64,000 bases of DNA from Locusta migratoria (GCA_026315105.1 CM048744.1:837568094-837632093), one strand, 5' to 3'; positions 10,230-21,344 are shown, numbered from the stretch's first letter. Translations and numbers: made by a program. The notes: a model not told the origin generated them from the letters alone.

Positions 10230-10420
10230 TAGCCGAGTGGTCTGGAGCGCCACGTTGCGGATCGCGAGGCTTCCCACGCCGTGGCTTCGAATCCCTCTTC
10301 GGGCATGGATGTTTGTGCCGTTTTTAGTGTAAGGTAGTTTACAAGTAAGTTTGTAAGTTTAGGGACTGATGATCCCACAGTTAACTCTCGTAAGCTTTAC
10401 AAACATTGGAACATTTTGAA
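10230..10420 (+). mobile_element. Mosaic SINE: group B-like head, group A-like tail
   Basis: The head reads GGAGTAGCCGAGTGGTCTGG as in group B, but the downstream body has GGGCATGGATGTTTGTGCCG and GGGACTGATGA as in group A. Its first bases (10032-10038) are separated from the rest by the nested minus-strand SINE. Confidence 0.75.
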
Positions 10421-10879
10421 CTTAACGTTGTCATGCATTTTATTGCGCCAACATGTATGACTTGAATAGCAAAGTAATGTCAGTGAAACGAAGTATGACC
10501 TAATGTTTTGATTGCGGTTACACGTTGTGCCCTACTAACGAGAGTCCCTCGCAGTATCGCGCCATTTTGCGTTTTCTCCATGTTCCCCATTAACATTAGG
10601 CAGGGCCTAAGAAAAATGAACAAGTCATTATTATTATTAGCCACAAAGCTCCCCTCACTCCCCTCTCCCTCCTGTGGGTGAATGAGGAGCGGAATGACTG
10701 CCTTGTAGTGAAGAGCAATCTTCATAGGCCAAGGAAAGAAACCCCGACAAAAATTGAGCCTGGTGCCCCCAGGCTTAAGATGGCAGCCCCATCAGGGCAC
10801 TCGGAAGCAGTGGGCTAATCACTCGCTATTCGTAAACAAGCTGAGTACAGTAAACTAAACGAACGTACAAAATCAGACA
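10421..10879. other. No recognised gene
   Basis: No domain or repeat family recognised. Contains an ATTATTATTAT run near 10628. Confidence 0.5.
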
Positions 10880-11071
10880 GATAACCTGACGACTACCTTT
10901 TACATGAAAAGAAGGAAAATTGTTTCTGGAATGTGAGGACCTTAAAGGAGAATAGCAGACTGAAACAAGCGACACGGGAAATGAAGAACTACAGGCTGAA
11001 GATTTTGGGATTGAGCGACGTGAGGTGTCCAAGATTTGGTGAGATAAAAACAACAGATGGAAGGAATTACA

Positions 11072-11269
11072 GCCGGCCGCGGTGGCCGAGGTGACTGAGG
11101 CGCTCCAGTCACGGTCAGCACGGCCACTACGGTCGGGGGTTCGAATCCCCCCTCGGGCATGGATATTTGTGCCGTCCTAGTTTGTAAGTAGTTCATAAGT
11201 AGTTTGTAAGTTTAGGGACTGATGACCCCGTAGTTAAGTCCCATAAGCTTAACAAACATTTGAACATTT
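11072..11269 (+). mobile_element. SINE group A, full length with TSD
   Basis: Near-consensus copy from GCCGGCCGCGG to the CATTTGAACATTT end. GAAGGAATTACA flanks it (11060-11071 and 11270-11281). It is inserted in the RTE endonuclease coding region. Confidence 0.95.
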
Positions 11270-11667
11270 GAAGGAATTACATCTCTGTATTCTGGTGATG
11301 ATGATGAAGAGCACAGGAATGGAGTGGGTTTGCTGCTCAGTAGAAATGCAATGAGAAGTCTTATGGAGTGGAAGCCGATTTCTAGTAGGCTACTGACTGT
11401 TAGGTTCAAGACCAAGGTCAGAAATCATTATCCAATGCTATGCACCTACATAACAATCCGATTTGGAAAAAAAGGAAGAATTCTACCAGATGTTGCTAGA
11501 TGCCACAAAGAGGAAAAATAAGAAGTATATTCTCATTGTTATGGAAGACTTCAAGGCGAAGGTTAGTTCAAAAAGTGAAGGACTGGAGCATATCATGGAT
11601 ATACATGGTCTTGGCGAGATGAATCAAAACGGGGAAACGTTTACGGAATATTGCGGTCAATTTCATA

Positions 11668-11989
11668 ATGACTGACTCCTGACTTTGAACTAATATTCTG
11701 ATAACATCGCACGACGGAAATCGATGTTTTGTACCTCGTCGTAATCGATGAAATGTCTACTTTCATTTGTTGTATGAATATTACATTTTATTTGAATAGG
11801 GAACGACGTACGCGGGAATATTTAAGTGAAAATGTGCTTTTTCTGGCTTTTTTTCGGCGAATGTCAACTATAAGGATGCACAGAAATCAGACCGTAATTA
11901 GTAGAATGTTTTCGTTTGCACACTTTAAAGATGCACCCTTGTCGTGCGATGTGACCAGAATATGAGTTCAAAAGTCAGGGGTCAATCAT
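11668..11989. mobile_element. MITE with about 50-bp terminal inverted repeats, TA target site
   Basis: The left end starts ATGACTGACTCCTGAC and the reverse complement of the right end starts ATGATTGACCCCTGAC. Similarity continues through AATATTCTG and CATCGCACGAC for about 50 bp. TA flanks both ends (11666-11667 and 11990-11991), as for Tc1/mariner-mobilised MITEs. Length 322 bp, no coding capacity. Confidence 0.85.
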
Positions 11990-12410
11990 TATGAAATGGT
12001 GACAGGAGGCACGGTGTTCCCTCATAGGCGGTGTCACGTGAGTATCTACTGATCAAGTCACTGATCACACTGCAGTGAGTAGAAAGTTCAGAAGAAATCT
12101 TGAAGATGTTAGGAACAAGAGAGGAGCAGACACTGGAAGTCATCCTCATCTTGTCGGCAAATTTCGAATAAAAATCGTGACAGTCTACCAACACTTCAAC
12201 ACTCGACACAACAGACTCGATGTTAGCAAGCTAAGGCATCAGCAGACATTGTAACAATTTCAACAGGAAATTAGAAACAGATCCGAGGTGTTGGATTCTG
12301 AGTCAGAGAAGGATGGAGAGACTGTATGGAGCGAGGTGAAGAACATCTTTGTGGAAACAAGTGAGAAACAGCTCACAAGAGATACCTGCGGAAAGAATGT
12401 GTAACGAATA

Positions 12411-13150
12411 ATGTTGGGATTTATTCCCATCTGCTTGCATTACGGAACCTCCCGATACCACTGTTGCATAATTGTAGATATTCGAAGATTATCATTTTCT
12501 TTTCCAAAACTTTTCTTATTTTTTATAACGTAACTTGCTGAAGTAATTTTCGACAGCTAGGTGTTGCAGTTGTTTGTATAATTAGCAAATATTAATTAGT
12601 TCAGGCCAGAGGCGTATGGTTAGATTTCCGATAGTATGCTAATTAGTATTTCTGATATAACTAAGTAAATTCTTTTCTCACATACTAAAATAGGTATTAT
12701 TATCTCAGAAAAGTTTTGCCCTAATTAGTCTCTCTCTACAATTACAGTTAATTACAAAAGTATTGTTGACATACCTATTTCATAAAATAAGTAAATGAAA
12801 CTCAATTGACGTGAGATTGATATATCAATTTACTCAGTATTATTTACGCTATCTTTTACTAAAGCATGTAACTGTTTACTTTTCCATTATAATAAATTTA
12901 ATGGACATAATTAACAATACGTAACCGTCAGTGTAATTTTTTGGAAGATACAAATAGGATGCTTTCGCGCCATGTAGGGGAGAGTCTTGTATCGTCTTTG
13001 TTAGGAGGCACAATCCATGCCAGTAAGGAGTCTTGTTTCAACCTTGATCGGAGGCATAGTCCACGGCAGTGGGGAACCACATGAACCACAGACATTGCCG
13101 AGCTGGGGTAGCTTGCGTGCCTCAACGATGCAGATAGCCGTACCGTAGGT
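12411..13150. other. No recognised gene
   Basis: AT-rich. Nothing recognised apart from possible decayed LINE sequence at the left edge. Confidence 0.5.
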
Positions 13151-13159
13151 GCAACCACA

Positions 13160-13800
13160 GCGGAGGAGCTAAAAGAAATTATTCAGACCGTTAAAGGAGA
13201 AGAAAACTTAATTTTGATGGGGAACTGGAACTCTGTAGTAGGAAAGGGAAGAGAAATAAATGTATTAGGTGATTATGTACTGGGGAAATGGAACAAAAGA
13301 GCAGATCACCTGGTAGAATTTTGCGCAGAGCACAATTTAATCAACACAAATACTTGGTTTAATCATCATGAAAGAAGATTATATACGTGGAAGGGACCAG
13401 GAGACGCTGGTAGGTACCTGATTGACTTTAAACTGTAAGACATATGCAGTGGCAGATATAGACTCTGACCGTAACTTATTGGTTATGAACTGTAGATTAA
13501 AACTTAAGAGACTGCAACAAGGTTGAAAATTAAGGAGATGTAACCTGGAGAAATTGAAGGAATCATAGGTGGTTGAGAGTTTCAAAAGGAGCATTAGGCA
13601 AGGATTGGCTGAAACGGAGGGAAGTAATACAGTAGAAGAAGAATGGGTAACTCTGAGAGATAGGGTAGTGAAGACTGCAGAGGATCATATAGGTAGGAGG
13701 ACAAGTCCTAACAGAAATCCTTGGATGACATACGAGATACTGAACTTAATTGAGAAAATACAGAAATGGATCACGTTAAGCAGGCAAAAGGGAGTCTGAA
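13160..13800 (+). pseudogene. RTE-type LINE relic: endonuclease C-terminal half
   Basis: Readable pieces are MGNWNSVVGKGREINVLGDY, HLVEFCAEHNLINTNTWF, RRLYTWKGPGDAGRYLIDF and later EEEWVTLRDRVVKTAEDHIG with NPWMTYEI. These follow the order of the endonuclease end and linker of RTE/BovB-type elements (often annotated 'craniofacial development protein 2-like'). Frameshifts and a stop after LIDFKL break it. Confidence 0.8.
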
Positions 13801-14034
13801 AAATGAGGTTGACAGGTAGTGCAGACTGGCTAAGCGGTCGTGGCTTTCCCCAATCCAGCTTGCATTCCTGCTGCATGGTATGGAGTAAAATATGGCCGCA
13901 AATGGTTTGACACGGTATGCTGTGAATGTAGCCGACAGTTGGGGGTCACTGACTCCTCTAGATGGCCTGGCTGCAATATATTTATTTACATGATAACCTC
14001 AGTTTATGCTTAGTTTCTTGTAATTTGTGATGGT

Positions 14035-14110
14035 CTTACGTTTGATAATGATAACAAAGGTCATCGAAACTAGTTACTTTATGTGAATAAAAGGTTTTTC
14101 TACTCCTTGT
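14035..14110 (+). repeat. Motif of the 'CTGAAG...GAAAC' class
   Basis: Contains AAGGTCATCGAAACTAGTTAC followed by an A-rich AATAAAAGG end, the same layout seen at the ends of the foldback elements in this window. Confidence 0.35.
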
Positions 14111-14165
14111 GACTATGGCTTAACGACTACATATGTGGTATATAATGAAAAATTAAATTCATATC

Positions 14166-14318
14166 ATTTGTCTACAAACTGTCGGTCATTCACTTACACA
14201 CGTTTGAAGTGACGTTTATGAGCACACATTGCAAGATGTCATGTTAAAGTTGTAGCTGAAGTTAACAGACTAACGTCACTCCAGACATGTGTGAATGACC
14301 AACACTTTGTAGACAATT
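14166..14318. repeat. Foldback element, about 150 bp
   Basis: The left arm (14166-14217, TTGTCTACAAACTGTCGGTC) and right arm (14270-14318) are inverted diverged copies with GGTCATTCAC and GTGACGTT conserved. It is followed by GATCTGAAGGTGATAACA and GAAACCGG. Confidence 0.7.
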
Positions 14319-14750
14319 GATCTGAAGGTGATAACATAGTGCACTGAAACCGGTAGTAAAATAAATAAAGAAAGAAGCGTAAAAAAACTATCTTGGCTAC
14401 ATTCCGTTAATGGGAGTTGTTTACAACTGGATGACATTTGCGGACATGGGTCCCTTATCAAAATATTATAAACGGATTCTCTCTACAAGTGCTGGAAGTC
14501 TATATCGATGGCTTCTGAACATCCCGCATTATCCGTTAGCGATTTTGTCAAATTTTTCTGTCGCCCTTTACAGCTGATCTTGTGGTTAGGGCTGGAAGCT
14601 GCACGGGCGTGTCTTCTGATGACGCGGTCGCCTTAGGCCTACATTCTTTGGAGTAATTTTAACTTCCCTGGTGTGCAGTTCCAGTAATTCAGTGGTTGAC
14701 CGTCGTCAATTGAGTAAAATTGTTGAGATGGATAGTCGTGGTGTTTACTA

Positions 14751-16107
14751 GCCATTAAAATTGCTACACCAAGAAAAGAAAAGGGTATTCATTGCACAAA
14801 TATATTATACTAGAACTGACATGTGATTACATTTTCCCGCAGTGTGGGTACATAGGTTCTGAGAAATCAGTATCCAGAACTACCACCTCTGGCCGTAATA
14901 ACGGTCTTGAAACGCCTGGGCATTGAGTCAAATAAAGCTTGGATGGCGTTCACAGGTACAGATGCCCATGCAGCTTCAACACGATACCGCATTTTATCAA
15001 GAGTATTGACCGGCGTATTGTTACGAGCCAGTTGCACGGCCACCATTGACCAGAGGTTTACAATTAATGAGATATCTGGAGAATATGCTGGCCAGGGCAG
15101 CAGTCGAACATTTTACGTATCCAGAAAGGCCCGTACAGGATTTGCAACAAGCGGTCATGAGTTATCCTGTTGAAATGTAGGGTTTCGCGGGGATCGAATG
15201 AAGGGTAGAGCCACGGGTCGTAACATCTGAAATGTAACGGCCACTGTTCAAAGTGCCGTCTATGAGAACAAGAGGTGACCGAGACATGTAACCGATGGTA
15301 CCCCATACCATCACGCCGGTTGATACGCCAGTATGGCGGCGACGAATACAAGCTTCCAATCTGCGTTCACCACGATGTCGCCAAACACGGATGCGACCAT
15401 CATGATGCTGTAAACAGAACCGGGATTCATCCGAAAACATGTTTTGCCCTTCGTACACTCAGGTTCGTAGTTGCGTACACCATCGCAGGCGCTCCTGTCT
15501 GTGAGGCAGCGTCAAGGGTAACCGCAGCCATGGTCTCCGAGCTGATAGACCACGCTGCTGCAAACGTCGTCGAACTGTTCCTGCAGATGGTTGTTGTCTT
15601 GCAAACGTCCCTATCTGTTGACTCGGGGATCGAGACGTGGCTGCACGATCCGTTACAGCCATGCGGATAAGATGCCTGTCATCTCGACTAGCAGTGATAC
15701 GAGGCCGTTGGGATCCAGCACGCCGTTAGGTATTGCCCTCCTGAACCCACCGATTCCATATTCTGCCAACAGTCATTGGATTGCGACTAGCTCGAGCAGC
15801 AATGTCGCGATAAGATACACCGCAATCGCGATAGGCAACAATCCGACCTTTATCAAAGTCTGAAACGTGATGGTATGCATTTCTCCTCCTCACACGAGGC
15901 ATCACAACAACGTTTCACCAAGAAACGCCGGTCAACTGCTGTTTGTGTATGAGAAATCGGTTGTAGGTGTCGCCACTGGCGCCAATTTTGTGTGAATGCT
16001 CTGAAAAGCTAATAATGTGCATATCAGAGCATCTTCTTCGTGTCGGTTAAAATTCGCGTCTGTAGCATGTCATCTTCGTGGTGTAGCTATTTTAATGATC
16101 AGGAGTG
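14751..16107 (-). mobile_element. Tc1-like transposon, decayed
   Basis: Carries a minus-strand Tc1 transposase relic. The right end read inward (CACTCCTGATCATTAAAATA) aligns with the left end (GCCATTAAAATTGCTACACC) from CATTAAAAT on. The outer 8 or so bases of the left end are missing. TA flanks both sides (14749-14750 and 16108-16109). Confidence 0.8.
14868..15893 (-). pseudogene. Tc1-family transposase, inactive
   Basis: Minus-strand fragments give the paired HTH region (DRHLIRMAVTDRAATS, QPSAGTVRRRLQQRGL), then the catalytic core: MFSDESRFCLQHHDGRIRVW, VMVWGTIGYMSRSPL, LIDGTLNSGRYIS, and a C-terminus WPAYSPDI, NLWSMVAVQLARNNTPV, RYRVEAAWASVPVNAIQ, ending ARGGSSGY and a stop. In Tc1 transposases the last catalytic acidic residue lies in 'SP-I-E-N-x-W'. 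Here the triplet reads I-V-N, so that residue is lost. Frameshifts and stops between the blocks also exclude activity. Confidence 0.85.
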
Positions 16108-16400
16108 TACTTAGTCATTCTTGGACGTAAGATATTAGATGGTGCATGGTCGGATAGGGAGTAGTAATGACTTTAGGTGTAGCTTGTAATAAATGTTCAG
16201 AGAGTAGGCAGCCTGTATGAAGGCAGTGGGGCAGACGGCGGCAGCGCACTGCAGGAACACTGCAGCGGATCGATGACTTGTGCACGCCTGGCAGCTCACT
16301 ACCGGCCTAAGTAACTTACCGAGCCAGGCTGGGCTTAATTGCGCATGGGAGCCCACCGCCTCCAGATGACAGCACTTGCCGCGTACTTGTTAACTGTCTG
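16108..16400. other. No recognised gene
   Basis: Nothing recognised. Confidence 0.45.
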
Positions 16401-16404
16401 CGGC

Positions 16405-16640
16405 TGTCAGAAGTCAAGGTTAGGTTGGGCTGTTGTTTGGGATACGGGGACTAAACTACTGAGGTTATCAGTCCCCCAGTGGGGAGGGGAAGGAGTGAGG
16501 ATAGGAAAGGAGGGGAGGGGAAGGGAAATGCAGTCCGGGAGGTAAAGAAGGAAGGAAGACTGCATTAGCTCGGGGGCCCGTACTCGCCACGCACGTACTG
16601 GCTCCCTGGAGGCCAGAAGTCAATGGACGCCCTGTAACGA
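16405..16640. repeat. G-rich repeat sharing the SINE core palindrome
   Basis: GGGACTAAACTACTGAGG, then TTATCAGTCCCC, resembles the reverse complement of the group A SINE core (GGGACTTAACTACGGGGTC, then ATCAGTCCC). It is followed by a purine-rich GGGGAGGGGAAGG run. A distant relative of the SINE core or a separate repeat family. Confidence 0.4.
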
Positions 16641-16789
16641 AATTAGACTCAATGTTGGTAACAGTCTACACTGGTAGAACTTGGGTTACATAAAGCAAAA
16701 AAGTAAGGGAAGAGAGTTGCCAACTGCCGATTCTCTCGGCGATGGTCCAAGGGTAGGAGTTTCGCTTCAGAGAATAATCAGGTAACTGA

Positions 16790-17496
16790 AACTTCCTGGC
16801 AGATTAAAGTTGTGTACCGGATCCGGGTCTCGAACCTGGGACCTTAACCTTTCGCGCGCAAGCGCTCTACCACTAAGCTATCCCCGATATGACTCACGGT
16901 GCCGCCCCACAATTTCTGCCAGTACCTCGCCCCCTACTTTCGAAAACTTCACAGAAGTTCTCCTGCGAAATTTGCAAGACTAGCACTCCTGGAAGAAAGG
17001 ATATGGCGCAGACATGGCTTAGCCACAGCCTAATGGATCTTTCCAGGATGAAACTTTCTCTCTGAGGCGGAGTCTGCGCTGATATGAAACTTCCTGGCAG
17101 ATTAAAGTTGTGTACCGGAACCGGGACTCGAACCTGCGACCTTTGTCATTCGCGGGCAAGCGCACTACCGACTGTGCTAACCCGACACGACTCACGATGC
17201 CGCCTTAGGCTGTGGCTAAGCCATGTCTCCGCCATATCCTTTCTTCCAGGAGTGCTAGTCTTGCAAGGGTGGCAGGAGAGCTTCTTTGAAGTTTGGAAAG
17301 TAGGAGGCGAGGTACTGGCAGAATTGAAGTTGTGGGCGGAACCGTGAGTCGTGTCGGGATAGCTCAGTGGTAGAGCGCTTAACCGCGAAAGGCAAAGGTC
17401 CCAGGTTCGAGTTCCAGGTTCCGGCACACAATTTAAATCTGCCAGGAAGTTTCATATCAGCGCACACTCCGCTGCAGAGTGAAAGATTCATTGTGG
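16790..17496. mobile_element. Composite group C SINE: three tRNA-like heads in one insertion
   Basis: Bounded by AACTTCCTGGCAGATTAAA at the left and its inverse near the right. Two minus-strand tRNA-like units (box B inverse near 16833 and 17127) and one plus-strand unit (GGGATAGCTCAGTGGTAGAG at 17358, GGTTCGAG at 17403) are joined. A single 14-bp direct repeat AATCAGGTAACTGA flanks the whole block (16776-16789 and 17497-17510), so it appears to have inserted as one unit. Confidence 0.85.
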
Positions 17497-17510
17497 AATC
17501 AGGTAACTGA

Positions 17511-18073
17511 TTAGACCCTGTTGTAAGGTGTGTCACAGTAGTGTATGGACACCGACGGACATCTAATATCCGTACAAAGTTTCACACCTGCTTCTGAAAG
17601 CAGCGACGTCGTAGTTACGCAAGGGTTCGAGTAAGGAAGGAATTGAATAAAACTGGTGGTGCAGCTGTCCAGACCAAGAAAGCTGTCAGGGTTAGGCTAA
17701 ATGACGTCAAATATAGATGCTGCTTAGACATGGAAGGTCAGCGATGTTTTGTTTCTGCCGAATACTATTTCTGCGAGCCGTGAAGTTTGCTAGTGGAAAG
17801 GCTACTGGCAGGCAAACCTCAGGCGTAGCGTACAGAAAGTAACTAAAACGTCATTAGCCAGAGGACTCCGAGGGGTGGCAAATTACTGAAGGGTATTTGC
17901 GGAGTGTGATTGTCACGGTACGTATTAGTGGGGAAACATCGATGCTCTCATGGCACCCTTTAAAACTTCTGGATTTTGTCTCCGAAACAGAGTTCTCACT
18001 ATGACGATTTTCGCACCAGATCCGTGTAATTTCCACCATAAACTTGGTGTACCGAAACTAACACGCTGTCTTT
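17511..18073. other. No recognised gene
   Basis: No repeat or domain recognised. Confidence 0.5.
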
Positions 18074-18232
18074 ACATCATCTACATCTACATAAATACTC
18101 TTGAAGTCGCATTGAAGTGCGTGGCAGAGGGTTCGTCGAACCACTTTTATTATGTTTTTCTGCAGTTCCGTTCTCTAATGGCTCGCGGAAAAAAGGAACA
18201 CCTAAATGTTTTCGTTTTCGATATGATTTCTA

Positions 18233-18431
18233 AAAATTTTCAAATGTTTATAAATCTATCGGACCATATTGCGTGGTCATCAGTCCGTAGCTTACAAACT
18301 ACTTAAACCTAGGTAAAGTAACCTAAGGACAAACACACACACCCATGCCCCAGGGAGGACTCGAACCTCCAGGGCGAGCAACCGCGCTCCGCAGCGAGAC
18401 GCTTTAGACCGCTCGGCTACTCCACCGCGGC
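18233..18431 (-). mobile_element. SINE group B with TSD
   Basis: Minus-strand copy flanked by ATATGATTTCTA (18221-18232 and 18432-18443), inserted in the LINE 3' region. Confidence 0.95.
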
Positions 18432-19108
18432 ATATGATTTCTATTATTTTATTTTGATGATCATGTCTTGCTATGTAGGTGGGTGCTAACAAAATATGTT
18501 CGCATTCGGAAGAGAAAGTTAGTGAAAGAAATCAAATAGATCTTGTCGCAGTCTTTATTTTAATGATTTCCAACCCAACTCGTGTATCGTTTACGTGGCA
18601 CTCTCTCTCCTATGTCGCGATAATACAAAACGAGCTGCACTTCTCTGTACTTTTTCTAAATCGTCTGTCAATCCCACTTGGCGGGGCTCCCACAGTGCGT
18701 AGCAATACTCCAAAATAGGAAACATAAGTGTGGTGTAGGCAGTTTCTTTAGTAGAACTGTTGCATATTCTTTCTGCCAATGAAATGTAGTCTTTGGTTCG
18801 CTTTCCCTACAATATTTTCTGTGTGTTATTTCCAATTTACGTTGTTAGTAATTGTTACTCCTAGGTAATTGAAATGAATTTAGGGCCTGTAGTTTTGACT
18901 GATTTATCGCGTAAACGAATTTTAACGGGCTTCTTGTAGTGGTCATACGGATGACTTAAAATTTCTCATTATTAAAGTTCAGTTGCCCTTTTTTTCTTTT
19001 CTTTTTTTTTCTTTTCTTCAGCATGCAGATATCTAAACCATTGTGCAGTTGGTTTTGATCTTCTGGCGACTTTACTAACCGATAAGTGACACCATCATCC
19101 GCGAACAG

Positions 19109-19309
19109 CCGGCCGCGGTTGCCGAGGAGACTAAGGCGCTCCAGTCACGGTCTGCACGGCCACTACGGTCGGGGGTTCGAATCCCCCCTCGGGCATGGAT
19201 ATTTGTGCCGTCCTAGTTCGTAAGTAGTTCATAAGTAGTTTGTAAGTTTAGGGACTGATGACCCCGTAGTTAAGTCCCATAGACTATACAAACATTTGAA
19301 CATTATGAA
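19109..19309 (+). mobile_element. SINE group A with TSD, inside the LINE FADD box
   Basis: Full copy flanked by CATCCGCGAACAG (19096-19108 and 19310-19322). The duplicated bases encode, on the minus strand, the LFAD part of the reverse transcriptase catalytic motif. Confidence 0.95.
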
Positions 19310-19403
19310 CATCCGCGAACAGTCTAATGGAGCTACTCATATTGTCTCCTAAAACGTTAGTAAAAATAAGGAACAGTAGGGGCCCTATAACACTTCCCTG
19401 GTG

Positions 19404-19989
19404 TAATGTCCTTCCGATTTGATTACTTTGTGACAATAAAACTGTGTATGTAATGAAAGATTATTTCAAATGCGCCACTTGTGTAAAAAGGAAATGCTAC
19501 CAAAGACATTTATGTTCGGTAACGCGCAACGACTGTAATGAAATCTTAATAAAAATATTATTATCTCTCTTATAATTAGTTGCCCAAGAAATTGTTCTCT
19601 TTGTTCTTGTTCTTCTAGTCGGATTGTCGATGTTATAGGGCGTACGAAAGTATAATTTTACATCGGGCGTCATTAGATTGTTTTTCGAATATTATGGAAT
19701 CACTTATAAAAAAAGGAGTGTAATGTTTAAAAGAAAAGATATAGGTATCAAAAATAATACGGGTGTTAATTTCAATTAGTGTTGGGCATTTTAACCCACT
19801 TTCAACAGATTTCTTTTAGAAACGATGTTAGCAGTTGTAGCAGCGAGCAGCCGTCGACCTGGATTGCAGCATCCTGCCACCATTACGTGGGTAAAATAAA
19901 AACAGCAATTCATATAAATCAGGGTCGCGTGCTAACCAAACTATTAATGATTTACTAATGTTATTTCAGCTCATCTGGACGCGATAGTA
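19404..19989. other. No recognised gene
   Basis: AT-rich. Nothing recognised. Confidence 0.5.
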
Positions 19990-20068
19990 AGTTTAGTTTA
20001 CCTAGGTTTAAGTAGTTTGTAAGTTACGGACTGATGACCACGCAGTTTGGTCCGATAGATTTACAAAC
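19990..20068 (+). mobile_element. SINE group B, 3' fragment
   Basis: Only the tail remains, from TTTAGTTTACCTAGG through GGACTGATGACCACGCAG to GATTTACAAACA. Confidence 0.85.
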
Positions 20069-21344
20069 AACATGAAGAAATGCAGATTGTGGCGTGTTAT
20101 TAACCCTTAACAGTGACTTATTTTTCAGAATAAATGGAAAGAATTAAATACTTAACTTGTTTAATAATTTTCTGAATAGGCAGATATTAGAAAGCAATTA
20201 TAGTGAATCAGTTTTCATTTCAGGGGACTTTCATTCTGGTGTGTAGTAATATTAATCTGTGGACAGTGAAATAAAATTTTCAAGCTCTCTAACAAAACTA
20301 TCCTAGGTTCGTTGCAGGTGTTTAGTTTCACGTAACATTTCACATAACTACTAACAAACTTCAATGGAAAGATATTTTACCATTAGTTATGTGGAACTGT
20401 GTTGTAAAAATACCCTTACAAATCGGAGACCTTAAGTAAAATTTAACCCATACTGAGGTAGCCGAGAATCAAAAGCAATAAAATAGACAATAACCTATTT
20501 AAATAAAATAATAATAATCAAATACTATCCATTAACGATCATTTTTACACTGGGGAACGCCAGATATCACTTCAGTTCTACTCGATGACTTTGTCAACTT
20601 GAACGTACAGTGTAATAGTGCTACGATTCTCTGCTTCAGTTATCATCCACCGCAGATGACTTAGACAGATTTATAAAGCAGCCTCCAGTTGTAGTAAATA
20701 GGTTTTCTCAGTTCTGCTGAGTATTTCTACCCACAATCTGCTCCGCTCAAAATGACAGTGCTTGGAGCCGAACGACGTCACCCAACTACCCTCACTGCAA
20801 GTCTGTCGCATGCTTTCGCTCATAACCGCTTGGGGACCGCAACTGACCCACAGTCCCTTCTATCCCAGGTAAGGCATATATTGACAGAAACTCTGGAATC
20901 ATCAATTACAGTAAAACAACCAGGAATGGCCGAGTCGGGATGAAATTCATTCTCGTAGCTTCTGAGATACCGTTAATCCAACCAGATGGATACATTTCGC
21001 AGAGACGTAAACTTGTCTGGAGTATTTGCTGATCTCTGAATGCATAAATATCAAATGATAGTCAAGCATTAGTAGTGACATCATTATAGATTTAATTACA
21101 CAACACTTTGAACTTCCTGTGAGGTGCTTTGATTTTCTTCGGTGGAAATCTGGTCTTGCAGTACCCTATCGTGTGGAATAGGTAACCTCGGAAACTTCCC
21201 GAATAAAGGGTAAAAAAATTGCTTCAGTACACTGTCAGGCGCATACAAGAACAGTTTTAACTTTTCCATTAACAACAGGAAATTCTTGTCTTTGGTCACG
21301 AATACCAATACGAACATATTTTTTCAGCCTCCACTATTTTAGTG
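20069..21344. other. No recognised gene
   Basis: AT-rich. A possible splice donor CAG/GTAAGG at 20868/20869 ends a 39-codon open stretch, but I see no supporting exon features. Confidence 0.45.

Larger units (their letters stand above)
10880..12410 (+). pseudogene. RTE-type LINE relic: endonuclease region, multiply interrupted
   Basis: Fragments in different frames read through an RTE (BovB-like) APE endonuclease: VRTLKENSRLKQATREMKNY, then DDEEHRNGVGLLLSRNAM and EWKPISSRLLTVRFK, then KKYILIVMEDFKAKV, HGLGEMNQNGETFTEYC, and after the MITE TGGTVFPHRRCH, then FRRNLEDVRNKRGADTGSH. In this family these steps are the EN core, the 'GDFNAKVG' box (here degraded to EDFKAKV) and the 'GSDHHLV' end. 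A group A SINE (11072-11269) and a MITE (11668-11989) interrupt it, and frameshifts are present. Not functional. Confidence 0.8.
18074..19403 (-). pseudogene. CR1/Jockey-like LINE, 3' half, interrupted by two SINEs
   Basis: On the minus strand the reading is GPLLFLIFTNVLG, SSIRLFADDGVTY (the catalytic F/Y-A-D-D box), SPEDQNQLHNGLDI, then after the palm KETAYTTLMFPILEY, DDLEKVQRSAARFVLSRH. The 3' end carries GATGTAGATGTAG-type repeats (18076-18093 on the plus strand), usual for this insect LINE type. Group B and group A SINEs (18233-18431, 19109-19309) split it. It is 5' truncated near 19403 and carries stops. Confidence 0.8.

Noticed and set aside
15275..15670. 131-codon plus-strand frame
   Set aside because: Opposite-strand shadow of the Tc1 transposase relic.
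17340..17425. Functional tRNA gene
   Set aside because: Good boxes A and B, but it is embedded in a repeated SINE unit with no proper acceptor stem.
20752..20868. Coding exon ending at a CAG/GTAAGG donor
   Set aside because: Single splice-like motif, no conserved peptide, no partner exon visible.
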